Notes: generated by a model not told the origin, from the sequence alone. A stretch of DNA of 37,028 nt from Cocleimonas sp. (GCA_023146675.1 JAGLBQ010000249.1:1-37028); one strand, 5' to 3'; shown: positions 14,987 to 24,241, numbered from the stretch's first letter. Numbers and translations are program-made.

Positions 14987-15901
14987 ATGAAAAACAATAT
15001 CGCATGGCTAGTTGATTCCAATATTTATGTTTATGAAGCATGGCAGTATTGCAAATCACAACAGGTGGATGACAAGGGGCGAGAGATAAAAGGGGTGATT
15101 GGTTTTCTGTATTTTGCTTATCAACTACTCTCCAAAGAACGACCTGCGGTGATAGCCTTTGCATTTGATGAAAAACTGAAAAATTCACATCGAAAAGCAC
15201 TTTGTCCTGATTATAAAATGCATCGAAAGCCCCTTTCTCCCGAGCTAGCATTACAGTTTAAATATTGTCGCGCCTTTTTAGATAGCCTCGGGTTATATCA
15301 ATCCTCCAGTCATTATTATGAAGCAGATGATCTAATTGGCACATGGGTTAATGATCTGCGCCAGCAGGATTACACTCTCAATATTATTACCGCTGATAAG
15401 GATTTATTGCAATTGATAAAAGAAGGGGATTATTGGTGGAGCTATCAAAAAAACTATAAACACTCCGTAAAAAGCTTTCATAAGCGCTTCCGTATCTATC
15501 CCCATCAAGTGGCTGATCAGCTTGCTCTAGCAGGTGATAAAAGTGACAATATTCCTGGGGTTCCTGGTATTGGTATGTCCACAGCGGCCAAACTGCTACG
15601 TAAGTTTGGCACGATAGAAGAACTATTTAAGCAGCAAGATACGATTCATAAAATGCAAATTCGCCATGCCAAACAGATACAAGATGCGATAGCAAAGCAT
15701 CATGAAAGGATTTGTTTAGCTCAGCAACTGAGTCTTATTAAGTGTAATATTAGCGAGGCAAATACCGCTGCTATTTTGCGCCAACGCAGCATTGATCAAC
15801 AGGAATTTAATAAGATTTGTCAGCAATTAGGATTGACAATAGAGCAACAAAAGCAATGGCTTGTATTGGTTGATAAACTTCATACACGTTCAAATAAATG
15901 A
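14987..15901 (+). CDS. 5'-3' exonuclease (PolA N-domain/flap endonuclease type)
   Basis: 304 residues, equal to the stand-alone 5'-3' exonuclease domain of DNA polymerase I. Acidic metal-site residues appear in order: LVDSN (D10), FAFDEKLKNSHRK, YEADDLIGTW, ITADKDLLQL and the helix-hairpin-helix region GDKSDNIPGVPGIGMSTAAKLL. It should trim 5' flaps or RNA-primed ends during repair and replication. Larger than E. coli Xni (ExoIX, about 250), so I leave the symbol open. It stands alone, divergent from the VWA gene with 273 bases between, in which a TTGACG -35-like hexamer is present but no convincing -10. Confidence 0.9.
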   Translation: MKNNIAWLVDSNIYVYEAWQYCKSQQVDDKGREIKGVIGFLYFAYQLLSKERPAVIAFAFDEKLKNSHRKALCPDYKMHRKPLSPELALQFKYCRAFLDSLGLYQSSSHYYEADDLIGTWVNDLRQQDYTLNIITADKDLLQLIKEGDYWWSYQKNYKHSVKSFHKRFRIYPHQVADQLALAGDKSDNIPGVPGIGMSTAAKLLRKFGTIEELFKQQDTIHKMQIRHAKQIQDAIAKHHERICLAQQLSLIKCNISEANTAAILRQRSIDQQEFNKICQQLGLTIEQQKQWLVLVDKLHTRSNK

Positions 15902-16086
15902 TTGCAAGCAACTAATACTATCGCCTATTTCTATGGCTTCAAGCCAACCAATAAAGACAAGTATTATTCTGATCTAAAAACTGAATAACGTCATTTACAA
16001 TTTGTGGACAGCACTTATCCGCCCTACAATATGCCATTTATCGCCGTTAATAATATCTCCAATTTTCAACCAAAGACCCCAACACT

Positions 16087-17160
16087 ATGAATCTAACCAA
16101 AATACCAGCCACCGTTGTCACAGGCTTCCTAGGCAGTGGCAAAACCACCCTGCTTTCTAATATTATTAAACAGGCGGGTAATAAGCGCATTGCTATTATT
16201 GTTAATGAGTTTGGCGAGACTGATATTGACTCAGATCTATTGCGTAGCTGTGCTATTGATGGATGTGAGGACAATGAAGTCACATTACTTGAAGATGGTA
16301 TTTATGAGCTTGCTAATGGTTGTATTTGTTGCACTGTTGAGGAAGAGTTTCTTCCCGTTATGAAAAAACTAGTGGAGCGACGTGATGAGATTGATCATGT
16401 ATTAATTGAGACTTCTGGGCTTGCCTTGCCAAAGCCTTTGGTGCAAGCTTTTAACTGGCCCGAGGTACAACATCATTTTACCGTTGATGCGGTGATTACA
16501 GTTGTGGATGGCCCTGCTCTTGCTGAGGGTCGCTTTGCGCATAGTCATGAACAGTTAGAATCACAACGGCAAGCAGATGAAAACCTTGATCATGATCCCA
16601 GCATTCAAGAATTGTATGAAGATCAATTAGGTGCCGCAGATCTTGTTATTATTAGTAAAACTGATCTAATTAACACAGAACAGTGCCAACGTATTGAGGC
16701 TGATATTAATACACATACGGATGATTCAGTTAAAGTACTCAGTATTGAAAAGGGCGAGATTAATCCAGACTTAATTCTGGGGCTTGAGGCTGCTAGTGAA
16801 GCACATATTGAAGCTCTTCATTCGCACCATGATCATCATCATGACCATGGCAAACATCATCACCATGCTCATGATGATTTTGATTCTGTTGTTATTTCAA
16901 TGGGACTGGTTGATAGTGAGAAACTATTGCAGCAGTTGGAGGCGGTTATAGACGCGCAAAATATATACCGTGCTAAAGGTTTTGTGGCACTAAAAGATAA
17001 GCCCATGCGTCAAGTGGTACAGGCAGTTGGCTCTAGAATAGAGCATTATTTTGATCGACTTTGGCAAGTGGATGAAATTGCTCGTACTGAGATTGTTATT
17101 ATTGGCAAGCAGCTTGATATTGAACAGATTAAAATAGCATTGAAAACAGCTGAAATATAA
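16087..17160 (+). CDS. cobW: Cobalamin biosynthesis GTPase CobW (G3E family metallochaperone)
   Basis: 357 residues. Walker A GFLGSGKTT (13-21), the metal-binding C79-I-C-C82 motif in ELANGCICCTVEEEF, G-nucleotide motif SKTD (190-193) and a His/Asp-rich run (245-262) before the CobW C-terminal domain. The blocks ETSGLALPKPLVQAFNWPEV and DENLDHDPSIQELYEDQLGAAD match true CobW rather than YjiA or ZNG1-type relatives. CobW is thought to deliver cobalt for corrin chelation, although some members handle zinc. No cob/cbi synthesis gene adjoins it, but a B12-riboswitch-controlled CbiM lies 7 kb downstream. No Zur-type palindrome was found upstream. Confidence 0.9.
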   Translation: MNLTKIPATVVTGFLGSGKTTLLSNIIKQAGNKRIAIIVNEFGETDIDSDLLRSCAIDGCEDNEVTLLEDGIYELANGCICCTVEEEFLPVMKKLVERRDEIDHVLIETSGLALPKPLVQAFNWPEVQHHFTVDAVITVVDGPALAEGRFAHSHEQLESQRQADENLDHDPSIQELYEDQLGAADLVIISKTDLINTEQCQRIEADINTHTDDSVKVLSIEKGEINPDLILGLEAASEAHIEALHSHHDHHHDHGKHHHHAHDDFDSVVISMGLVDSEKLLQQLEAVIDAQNIYRAKGFVALKDKPMRQVVQAVGSRIEHYFDRLWQVDEIARTEIVIIGKQLDIEQIKIALKTAEI

Positions 17161-17171
17161 AATTATGGATA

Positions 17172-17249
17172 GGTTAATCTGCTGAGTAGTTTCTACTTTC
17201 AGCCGCTGAATTCCGCATTGACATAGATGCGGAATTCACAAGATTAGCC
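17172..17249. repeat. Three-way-junction palindromic element upstream of mnmG
   Basis: Nearly every base of this 78-nt stretch pairs. An outer stem GGTTAATCT/AGATTAGCC (17172-17180 with 17241-17249, one G-T) encloses hairpin A (17181-17203: GCTGA-GTAG, loop TTT, CTAC-TT-TCAGC) and hairpin B, a perfect 12-bp stem TGAATTCCGCAT/ATGCGGAATTCA (17207-17218 with 17227-17238). Junction strands are only 0, 3 and 2 bases. No T tract follows, so it is not a standard terminator. It could be a structured RNA in the mnmG leader or a small palindromic mobile repeat. Confidence 0.6.
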
Positions 17250-17336
17250 AATATCACCATTGAAAAATATTTTAATCTACTATCTCCATCCAGTAACACC
17301 TATAATCCCCGCTTTATTCTTACCCCTATAAATATC

Positions 17337-19250
17337 ATGCACTACCCTCAAACTTACGATGTCATTGTCATTGGCGGCGGTCACGCTGGCACAGAAGCGG
17401 CTTTAGCGGCCGCCCGAATGGGACAAAAAACCTTATTACTGACACATAATATTGAAACCATTGGTCAAATGAGTTGCAACCCTTCCATTGGCGGGATTGG
17501 CAAAGGACATTTGGTTAAAGAAATTGATGCCTTAGGGGGGGCGATGGGCTTGGCGGCGGATAGAGGTGGCATTCATTTTCGTATTTTAAACTCACGTAAA
17601 GGCCCTGCGGTACGTGCTACCCGTGCTCAGGCTGATCGTGTTCTCTATAAAGCCGCAATTCTTGATATCGTGCAACAGCAAGAAAATCTTGATCTGTTTA
17701 TGCAGGGAGTTGATGATCTTATTATTGAAAATGATCGTGTCACGGGTATTTGTACTGAAATGGGACTTAATATTTCAGCCAAGTCTGTTGTCTTAACCGT
17801 CGGGACTTTTTTGCGCGGGAAAATCCATATTGGGTTGGAAAATTATCAAGGGGGGCGCACAGGTGATCAAGCTTCTATCACGCTGGCAGATCGCTTGCGT
17901 GACTTACCCTTTCGTTTTGATCGCTTAAAAACGGGGACACCAGCGAGACTTGATTCACGAAGTATTGATTACAGCCAATTACAAGAACAACCCGGTGATG
18001 ACCCCACGCCTGTATTTTCCTATCTTGGCTCACGTGATTTACACCCACAGCAAATCTCCTGCCATATCACCCATACGAATGCCAACACACATGAAATCAT
18101 TCATAATGGTTTAGACCGTTCTCCCTTGTATTCTGGCGTGATTGAAGGCATTGGTCCACGCTACTGCCCTTCGATTGAAGATAAAATTGTGCGCTTTGAA
18201 GACAAAGACAGTCATCAAATTTTTATTGAGCCAGAAGGCTTAAATACTTATGAAGTCTATCCCAATGGAATTTCAACTAGCCTTCCTTTTGATGTGCAGG
18301 TTGAACTAGTGCGTTCCATCAAAGGCTTTGAGAATGCACATATCACCCGACCTGGTTATGCTATTGAGTATGATTATTTTGATCCGCGTGATTTAAAACC
18401 GACGCTAGAAAGTAAATTTATTCAAAGCCTATTTTTTGCAGGACAAATTAATGGCACAACGGGTTATGAAGAAGCAGGAGCCCAAGGGTTGCTGGCAGGA
18501 TTAAATGCTGCCTTACAAGTACAAGAAAAACCTGCATGGACACCCAAACGCAGTGAAGCGTATATTGGCGTATTAGTTGATGACCTTATTACCAGCGGTA
18601 CGATAGAACCTTACCGCATGTTTACCAGCCGCGCAGAGCATCGCTTATTATTACGTGAAGATAATGCAGACTTACGCTTGACTGAAATCGGACGAAAACT
18701 TGGATTGGTTAACGACCATCGCTGGGACTTATTTAATACAAAGCGTGAACAAGTAGAACAAGAGCTGCAACGCTTTAAAACCACGATTGTGCGCCCTACT
18801 GATATTTCTGATACTGAAAGTAAAGCGGTATTTGGCAAGACATTAAGTAGGGAGTATCGTTTACATGAGTTATTACGTCGCCCTAATGTCACCTATAATG
18901 CGCTTATTAGCTTGGATTGCGTTGGAAAACCTGTTGCTGATAAAAGTGTTGCCGAACAGGTTGAAATACAATACAAATATGCAGGCTATATAGAGCGCCA
19001 GCAAAATGAAATTGATAAACAGCGCCGCAATGAAGAAACCATTTTGCCTGAAACGTTAGACTATAATGATGTGCGTGGACTATCAAATGAAGCACTGGAT
19101 AAGCTAAGTAATCAACGCCCTGTGAGTATTGGGCAAGCATCACGTATTCCAGGGATTACGCCTGCGACTATATCGTTGCTGCTAGTGCATCTTAAAAAAC
19201 ATGGCGTGAAAAATACAACACTAACGAATACCAAGGACATCATTCATTGA
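17337..19250 (+). CDS. mnmG: tRNA uridine-34 5-carboxymethylaminomethyl modification enzyme MnmG
   Basis: 637 residues, standard length. FAD-binding VIVIGGGHAGTEAALAAARMG at the N-terminus, then the family blocks MSCNPSIGGIGKGHLVKEID, RGPAVRATRAQ-like KGPAVRATRAQADR, and GQINGTTGYEEAGAQGLLAGLNA. With MnmE it modifies wobble uridines of several tRNAs. The stop codon overlaps the TTG start of rsmG, reproducing the conserved gidA-gidB pair. mnmE is not in the window. The leader contains the three-way-junction element described separately. Confidence 0.97.
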   Translation: MHYPQTYDVIVIGGGHAGTEAALAAARMGQKTLLLTHNIETIGQMSCNPSIGGIGKGHLVKEIDALGGAMGLAADRGGIHFRILNSRKGPAVRATRAQADRVLYKAAILDIVQQQENLDLFMQGVDDLIIENDRVTGICTEMGLNISAKSVVLTVGTFLRGKIHIGLENYQGGRTGDQASITLADRLRDLPFRFDRLKTGTPARLDSRSIDYSQLQEQPGDDPTPVFSYLGSRDLHPQQISCHITHTNANTHEIIHNGLDRSPLYSGVIEGIGPRYCPSIEDKIVRFEDKDSHQIFIEPEGLNTYEVYPNGISTSLPFDVQVELVRSIKGFENAHITRPGYAIEYDYFDPRDLKPTLESKFIQSLFFAGQINGTTGYEEAGAQGLLAGLNAALQVQEKPAWTPKRSEAYIGVLVDDLITSGTIEPYRMFTSRAEHRLLLREDNADLRLTEIGRKLGLVNDHRWDLFNTKREQVEQELQRFKTTIVRPTDISDTESKAVFGKTLSREYRLHELLRRPNVTYNALISLDCVGKPVADKSVAEQVEIQYKYAGYIERQQNEIDKQRRNEETILPETLDYNDVRGLSNEALDKLSNQRPVSIGQASRIPGITPATISLLLVHLKKHGVKNTTLTNTKDIIH

Positions 19251-19882
19251 ATACGAGTGAAATAGACAAGCTCTGGACGCTAGGTTTAGAGGCTTTAAAT
19301 TGCAATCCAAATGATGAGCAACTTGGGAAGCTAAAACAATATGTAACGCTCCTGCATCGCTGGAATAAGACGTATAACCTAACCGCCATCCGCGATCCTC
19401 TGCAAATGATTCCTTTGCATATTTTTGACAGCCTTGCTGTTGCACCTTATATCGAAGGCGAAAATTGTCTGGATGTGGGGAGTGGTGGCGGATTACCCGG
19501 TATTCCACTGGCTATTATGCAACCTCAACGAGACTTTACCCTGCTCGATACTAACGGTAAAAAAACACGTTTTATGCAACAGGTAGTTATTGAGCTGGGC
19601 TTAAAAAACGTCAATATTGTGCAATCACGCGTTGAAAATTGGCAATCTGAACATCAATTTGACACCATTATTAGTCGAGCTTTTGCTTCAATTATTGATT
19701 TTGTGGAAACCTCATCGCTCCACTTATCTAATAAAGGACAATTATTAGCCATGAAAGGGCAACTTCCTGAAAGCGAGTTATCCTTACTGACCAATGGATT
19801 CATTGTAGCGTTCTCAAAGACTTTGCTGATTCCTGATGTTTCAGGTGAACGTTGCGTAATTAAGATTATAAGTAAATACTAA
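19247..19882 (+). CDS. rsmG: 16S rRNA (guanine-527-N7) methyltransferase RsmG
   Basis: 211 residues. SAM-binding CLDVGSGGGLPGIPLAI (about 68-84), LLDTNGKKTRFM, and the preceding HRWNKTYNLTAIRDP are diagnostic for RsmG. The start is TTG at 19247, overlapping the mnmG stop (TTGA), with AGGA 9 bases upstream; no ATG exists in frame near the N-terminus, so the weak start and overlap imply translation coupled to mnmG. In many relatives parA/parB follow; here a lytic transglycosylase does. Confidence 0.95.
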   Translation: MNTSEIDKLWTLGLEALNCNPNDEQLGKLKQYVTLLHRWNKTYNLTAIRDPLQMIPLHIFDSLAVAPYIEGENCLDVGSGGGLPGIPLAIMQPQRDFTLLDTNGKKTRFMQQVVIELGLKNVNIVQSRVENWQSEHQFDTIISRAFASIIDFVETSSLHLSNKGQLLAMKGQLPESELSLLTNGFIVAFSKTLLIPDVSGERCVIKIISKY

Positions 19883-19961
19883 TAAACGTATAAAAAATAC
19901 TATTAGCGCTAATTTTTTTCTATGTTAGGATGCGCGCTCCTTTGGTCATAGAGAATTCTGA

Positions 19962-20663
19962 ATGAACATTCAGCAACGTATTTGGGTCGGATTAACGTTA
20001 TTTGCCCTTATCACAACTAGCACAGGCGTCAATGCTAAAAGCAAGGTTCGCACCTGCGCAGATCTGAAAACTAAAACCATTCTAAAAAAAGCACGCCCTT
20101 TTAAAGCGACCATTGAAAAGTATGCGCGCAAGCATAAACTCAATGCAGATTTTGTTCTGGCTATTGCCGCCGTTGAAACATGCTTTAACTCACGCGCAGT
20201 ATCTCCTGTTGGTGCCAAAGGCTTAATGCAGCTTATGCCTGCAACTGCTAAACGCTTTGGCGTTCGTCAACGTAGCAATGCACGTCAGAGTGTTAGTGGT
20301 GGCACAAAATATCTTAAATTCTTAATGAAGCGTTATAAATATAATATGCGTTTAGCCGCAGCCGCTTATAATGCTGGCGAAGGACGCGTTGACCGCTATA
20401 AAGGTATACCTCCTTATCGTGAAACACGTCGCTATGTTAAAAATGTACTACGTGTTTACAATAAGCTCAGGTTTCATAGAAAATCACTTGGCAACAAGGC
20501 TAAAGCGAGACGAACAAGTGGGAAAATTTCAAAAAAGCGCACTTCCATTAAAAGAACTTATTCACATTTAAAAATGTATAAGAATATTAAGCTTAAAACA
20601 TCTACCAGCAAACTATCAGAAAAACAGACGTTCTTACTCGCTAGTAGATTTTTGCTTCAATAA
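19962..20663 (+). CDS. Secreted lytic transglycosylase (SLT/Slt70-like domain)
   Basis: 233 residues with a signal peptide (cleavage near residue 25, GVNA). The catalytic glutamate E72 is in AIAAVETCFNSRAVSPVGAKG, followed by GLMQLMPATAKRFGV and the AAYNAGEGRVDRY block of family 1 transglycosylases. It should cleave peptidoglycan to 1,6-anhydro products in the periplasm. The C-terminal 65 residues are very basic (many Lys/Arg/Ser/Thr), unlike the compact domain, and may bind wall polymers. gloB starts 2 bases after its stop. Confidence 0.9.
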   Translation: MNIQQRIWVGLTLFALITTSTGVNAKSKVRTCADLKTKTILKKARPFKATIEKYARKHKLNADFVLAIAAVETCFNSRAVSPVGAKGLMQLMPATAKRFGVRQRSNARQSVSGGTKYLKFLMKRYKYNMRLAAAAYNAGEGRVDRYKGIPPYRETRRYVKNVLRVYNKLRFHRKSLGNKAKARRTSGKISKKRTSIKRTYSHLKMYKNIKLKTSTSKLSEKQTFLLASRFLLQ

Positions 20664-20665
20664 TC

Positions 20666-21445
20666 ATGGCTACCATTATCCCCGTTTTAGCATTTTCTGA
20701 TAATTATATTTGGCTAATTTGTGATAATCAGCAACGCTACGCAGCAATTGTTGATCCAGGTGATGCGGCACCTGTTATTAAGGCACTTGAAGAGAAAAAA
20801 TTAGAGCCCATTGCTATTTTGATCACGCATCATCATAGTGATCATATTGGCGGTATTTCTCGCCTACTACAAAAATATCCACAACTTCCTGTTTATGGGC
20901 CAAAAACAGAGCGTATTACAACGCTTACCCATAAAGTTGGACAAGATGATCTTATCGATTTACAGCAGATTGATACGCAGTTAAAAGTACTCGATACCTT
21001 TGGACATACCGCAGGACATATTAGCTACTATGCACCCGATATGCTTTTTTGTGGTGATACTTTATTTGCCAACGGCTGTGGGCGTATTTTTGATGGCACC
21101 TTAGAAGACCTACACCAATCATTAGAAAAAATTGCCAACCTCCCCTCTGAAACACAAATATACTGCGCACATGAGTACACCTTAGACAATATCGGATTTG
21201 CCAAATGGGTCGAAGCGGATAATAAAGACTTGCTTGAACGCGAGGCTGTTTGCTGGGCTCTTATTGATAATGACCAGTCAACCATACCGACTCTGCTTGC
21301 TGACGAGCTAAAAACCAACCCTTTTATGCGCTGTGATAAGCCGCAAGTCATTGAGCAAGCGGAGAAATTTGTAGGAAAAAAACTATCGAACTCAACTGAA
21401 GTTTTTCGTGCTATTCGACGATGGAAAGACTCAGAATACGATTAA
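20666..21445 (+). CDS. gloB: Hydroxyacylglutathione hydrolase (glyoxalase II)
   Basis: 259 residues, typical length. Metallo-beta-lactamase motif THHHSDHIGG (H55, H57, D59, H60), then GHTAGHISYY (H114), CGDTLFANGCGR (D131) and CAHEYT; the C-terminal NPFMRC and FRAIRRWKD complete the GloB-specific domain. It hydrolyses S-lactoylglutathione in methylglyoxal detoxification. Its ATG is only 2 bases beyond the transglycosylase stop, so the two are co-transcribed though functionally unrelated. Confidence 0.96.
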   Translation: MATIIPVLAFSDNYIWLICDNQQRYAAIVDPGDAAPVIKALEEKKLEPIAILITHHHSDHIGGISRLLQKYPQLPVYGPKTERITTLTHKVGQDDLIDLQQIDTQLKVLDTFGHTAGHISYYAPDMLFCGDTLFANGCGRIFDGTLEDLHQSLEKIANLPSETQIYCAHEYTLDNIGFAKWVEADNKDLLEREAVCWALIDNDQSTIPTLLADELKTNPFMRCDKPQVIEQAEKFVGKKLSNSTEVFRAIRRWKDSEYD

Positions 21446-21453
21446 GCTCGCTT

Positions 21454-21484
21454 TGTTCCTGCTCGACTTGAGGAGGAAGGAACA
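21454..21484. terminator. Hairpin between convergent genes, possible weak bidirectional terminator
   Basis: TTCCT-G-CTC (21456-21464) pairs with GAG-G-AGGAA (21470-21478) around loop GACTT; an alternative fold pairs TGTTCCT (21454-21460) with AGGAACA (21478-21484). It sits between gloB and the convergent lipase-like gene. No T tract follows on either strand, so termination efficiency is doubtful. Confidence 0.35.
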
Positions 21485-21517
21485 CAGTTAGAATATCTAA
21501 AGAGCTGATGATCTTAT

Positions 21518-22612
21518 TTACAGATCATTTCGCAAACCCGAAAAATAATTAATCATATAATTCAAATAAGGACGCACACAAGGGCTATGATCCGCAGGCG
21601 TTGTAGCACATTTGACAAGTTCCACATCAGCTCCCAGACCTCTCATTGTATTAAACGTACTAATTGCACCCTCAATGGGAACCGTTTTATCATCCTCGCC
21701 ATGAAACAATTTTAAGGGGATTGAAGGCTTCCAGTTATGCACATTATCTTGTCTATCTTTATCAAAATAACGATCTAGAAATATCTTTTCAAAATCAACT
21801 TCTGCATTTTTAGGAATAAGCGCACGTTCTAGTTCTTTCTGCGCTAGCTTGCCCAAAAAACTTGGTAAGTTATTAATTTTGTACAATAAGGTATTCAGTG
21901 TTTCATATAAATCATAAGGTCCTGCGCCCAATACCGCGCCCGTTACCGTAAAACCTGCACTGCCTGTATTTCGCTCTAACGCCTCAAGTGCAGCCATCGT
22001 GACATAGCCACCTTCTGAATAACCTGTTAAAAATAGTTGATTATTTGTTGCTATATTTTTCTTATCAAGCCAATGATTACCTGCCTTCAACATATCAATA
22101 ACAATATCCGCTGAAGGCTGTTTTTGTAGATAAGGATGCTTTCTTCCTTTTGATGAACCATAACCAATATAGTCAGGGGAAAAAACAATATACCCCAAAG
22201 AAGCCAATAAAATTTCTGGATGTCTTGTATTCACTTTTAACTGAAAACTGGGCGCATTTTTATCAATAAAGGTAGTGCCATGCTGAAAGCTTAAAATAGA
22301 ACTGGGTGTATCCTTGACAGGTATCGCTAACAATCCAGAAACTGTCACTAATTTATCATCAGAATCACGGCTTAAATATTCCAACTTATAAGCATTTACA
22401 TCATATTGAGGTGTTAAATTTAAACCTTCTATAGCACTAAGCTCTGTTTGAATCACTGCGCGCTGATTCGTTGTTTTTTTGCTAATAGACTTAAAATCAC
22501 CCTGTGCTGGGATTGAATTATTGACAGTTAGTGCTGTTTTTCCTGAGCCGCCACAGGAAATCAGAGCGAAAGATAATAGAAAAACACCCCAATATGAAAT
22601 TAAAATCCGCAT
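21518..22612 (-). CDS. Secreted alpha/beta-hydrolase, secretory-lipase-like lipoprotein
   Basis: 364 residues from the ATG at 22612, chosen because GAGG lies 6 bases upstream; 12 further in-frame codons exist. The N-terminus is a signal with a lipobox-like LISC (C20), so the protein is probably lipidated. Catalytic triad candidates: S199 in GYSEGG, D307/D308 in HGEDDKTVP and H342 in PADHSPC. The FQHGTT and SPDYIGYGSS blocks match secretory lipase/LIP-type hydrolases. Substrate (ester or lipid) unknown. Monocistronic by context. Confidence 0.82.
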   Translation of the reverse strand: MRILISYWGVFLLSFALISCGGSGKTALTVNNSIPAQGDFKSISKKTTNQRAVIQTELSAIEGLNLTPQYDVNAYKLEYLSRDSDDKLVTVSGLLAIPVKDTPSSILSFQHGTTFIDKNAPSFQLKVNTRHPEILLASLGYIVFSPDYIGYGSSKGRKHPYLQKQPSADIVIDMLKAGNHWLDKKNIATNNQLFLTGYSEGGYVTMAALEALERNTGSAGFTVTGAVLGAGPYDLYETLNTLLYKINNLPSFLGKLAQKELERALIPKNAEVDFEKIFLDRYFDKDRQDNVHNWKPSIPLKLFHGEDDKTVPIEGAISTFNTMRGLGADVELVKCATTPADHSPCVRPYLNYMINYFSGLRNDL

Positions 22613-22819
22613 AGAACCTCGCTGTTGAATTATTTTATAATTAACCACTATCCTTTAATTTTCCAATTTACATTTTATTTTTTTAAATCGAGCGTTTATC
22701 CTTTAATTAGCTGATACTAAGCGAGGCTAAAGCCGTTGATTCCATAGTGTGTAAATTACTTTTCAAATATACACAATACAAAGATGCCAATTAAACTTAG
22801 TGAAGCTTAGTTCCCCACA

Positions 22820-23515
22820 TCAAGCTTTGCAACTCTGATTGTAAGTTTCTAAGATCTCGATAATATCCAGTGCCTGTTTAATTTTAATATCCGCACCCCA
22901 CGAATCAAACTCATCACCATCGGCAATATAACCAAATAATGCTAATACTGTCATCATATTAACATTGCGCCCTGCTTCTATATCACGCTGCGCATCACCC
23001 ACATAAAAACTATTCTCTGCACTACAACCACATTGCGTTAATGCGTGAAGCATTGGTTCAGGATCAGGCTTATTTTTTGCCAATGTATCACCACAAACAA
23101 TACTACATGCACGCGAACGCAGATTCATTTCTTCCAATAAAGGTAACGCAAAACGCTCTGGTTTATTCGTCACTATTCCCCAGAAAATGCCTGAATTTTC
23201 TAAATAATCTAAAACATTATCCATACCTGAAAATAATTTCGTATCCACGCAGAGGTTTTGTGCGTATAAATCCAAGAAGCGAGTACGAATACGCTCATTT
23301 TCTTTAGGAGGTAAATCTTGACCAAAACCCAACTCAAGTAATGCAGGTGAACCGTGGGAAACCACACTACGACATGTTTTATACGGTAATGGAGAACAAT
23401 TTTCTTCCTCTAATACCCTATTTAGTGCATTCACCATATCAGGAGCGGTATCAATTAAGGTACCATCTAGATCAAAAAGCACACAGTTTACCGATGATAT
23501 TGAACTTATCGTCAT
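22820..23515 (-). CDS. gph: Phosphoglycolate phosphatase, HAD superfamily
   Basis: 231 residues. HAD motif I FDLDGTLIDT (nucleophile D15, acid/base D17), motif II GIVTNKP, motif III KNKPDPEPM and motif IV YVGDAQRDIEAGRNV. The cap domain between about residues 25 and 95 is of the Gph type. It removes 2-phosphoglycolate, formed during DNA repair or by RubisCO oxygenation. It diverges from the exported thioredoxin-fold gene, whose start is at most 70 bases away, so the two promoters must overlap or lie inside the opposite coding regions. Confidence 0.88.
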   Translation of the reverse strand: MTISSISSVNCVLFDLDGTLIDTAPDMVNALNRVLEEENCSPLPYKTCRSVVSHGSPALLELGFGQDLPPKENERIRTRFLDLYAQNLCVDTKLFSGMDNVLDYLENSGIFWGIVTNKPERFALPLLEEMNLRSRACSIVCGDTLAKNKPDPEPMLHALTQCGCSAENSFYVGDAQRDIEAGRNVNMMTVLALFGYIADGDEFDSWGADIKIKQALDIIEILETYNQSCKA

Positions 23516-23583
23516 TTTTCATATCCTTAAAAAGAAAACTAATGAATCACAATCAACAGATAATAAACAGAGGACGCTCCACA

Positions 23584-24117
23584 GTGAAACAACTTATTCC
23601 TAATACATTTTCAAGCGCACGATTTTTAACACCATTACTTGCTACTTTTACTGCATTTTTACTACTAACAACGGCCGCATCTGCTTTCACTGACCTCAAA
23701 GGCGAAAAGCTAGAAATTGAAAAACAATTGGGCGGTGGAAAATGGTCCATCGTTGAAATATGGGCGTCTGACTGCCATGCTTGCCGTCAACATATGCCCT
23801 CTATGGTTAAATTTGATGGCAAATTAAAAAATGCACGTATTGTTGGCGTTACGCTTGATGGACAAGCAGGCATTGCTAGTGCTAATTCCTTTGTTAAAAA
23901 ATTTGGGATTCAGTTTAAAAATCTTGTGTCAAACCCCATTGAAGTAAACGCTTGGATGCAGAAAACAGTAGGCGAAGGCTTAGTTGGCACTCCAACCTTT
24001 ATCCTTTTTAATCCTGAGGGGAAATTAGTAGCAGCTCAGCCGGGCATGGTCTCAACCAAGTCATTGGAAACCTTTATTAAAGAAAATTCCAATAAAAGCA
24101 AAGCCACTGGAACTTAA
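23584..24117 (+). CDS. Exported thioredoxin-fold protein (CHAC active site)
   Basis: 177 residues from a GTG at 23584, which has GAGGA (23570-23574) 9 bases upstream and yields a normal signal peptide (h-region FLTPLLATFTAFLLLTTAASA); an in-frame ATG at 23542 without a good ribosome site would add 14 residues. The mature part has a TlpA-like fold with C64-H-A-C67 in WASDCHACRQHMP and a cis-proline in VGTPTFILFNPEGK. It should act as a periplasmic thiol oxidoreductase; its partner is unknown. Confidence 0.82.
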   Translation: MKQLIPNTFSSARFLTPLLATFTAFLLLTTAASAFTDLKGEKLEIEKQLGGGKWSIVEIWASDCHACRQHMPSMVKFDGKLKNARIVGVTLDGQAGIASANSFVKKFGIQFKNLVSNPIEVNAWMQKTVGEGLVGTPTFILFNPEGKLVAAQPGMVSTKSLETFIKENSNKSKATGT

Positions 24118-24118
24118 A

Positions 24119-24137
24119 AATAGACCACTGGTCTATT
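24119..24137. repeat. Short perfect hairpin 3' of the thioredoxin-fold gene
   Basis: AATAGACC and GGTCTATT form an 8-bp stem with a 3-base loop directly after the stop codon. On the minus strand it runs into TTTTT, so it may add to termination of transcription from cbiM; on the plus strand no T tract follows. Confidence 0.4.
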
Positions 24138-24192
24138 AGGATATGACGCTTCTAGGGATAGATCGTCGAAATAATATAAAAATAATACCACT

Positions 24193-24230
24193 CCTCCTTT
24201 CTTTGATGATAGAAAGGGGGAATAATTTTT
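24193..24230. terminator. Bidirectional rho-independent terminator
   Basis: CCTCCTTTCT (24193-24202) and AGAAAGGGGG (24211-24220) form a 10-bp stem (one G-T) with an 8-base loop. AATAATTTTT follows on the plus strand and a T-rich stretch (GGTATTATTTTTATA) on the minus strand, so it can end both the thioredoxin-fold gene and the convergent cbiM. Confidence 0.7.
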
Positions 24231-24241
24231 CTACCTAGACT

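Noticed and set aside
16020..16086. Zur operator upstream of the CobW-type GTPase
   Set aside because: Zinc-responsive GTPase genes often carry a Zur palindrome, but none is seen here, and the protein matches cobalamin-type CobW.
15902..17336. Possible replication origin next to mnmG-rsmG
   Set aside because: mnmG and rsmG often flank oriC, but no cluster of TTATCCACA-type DnaA boxes is present; TGTGGACAG and TTATCCGCC near 16007-16022 each have two mismatches. dnaA, dnaN, yidC and parAB are not in the window.
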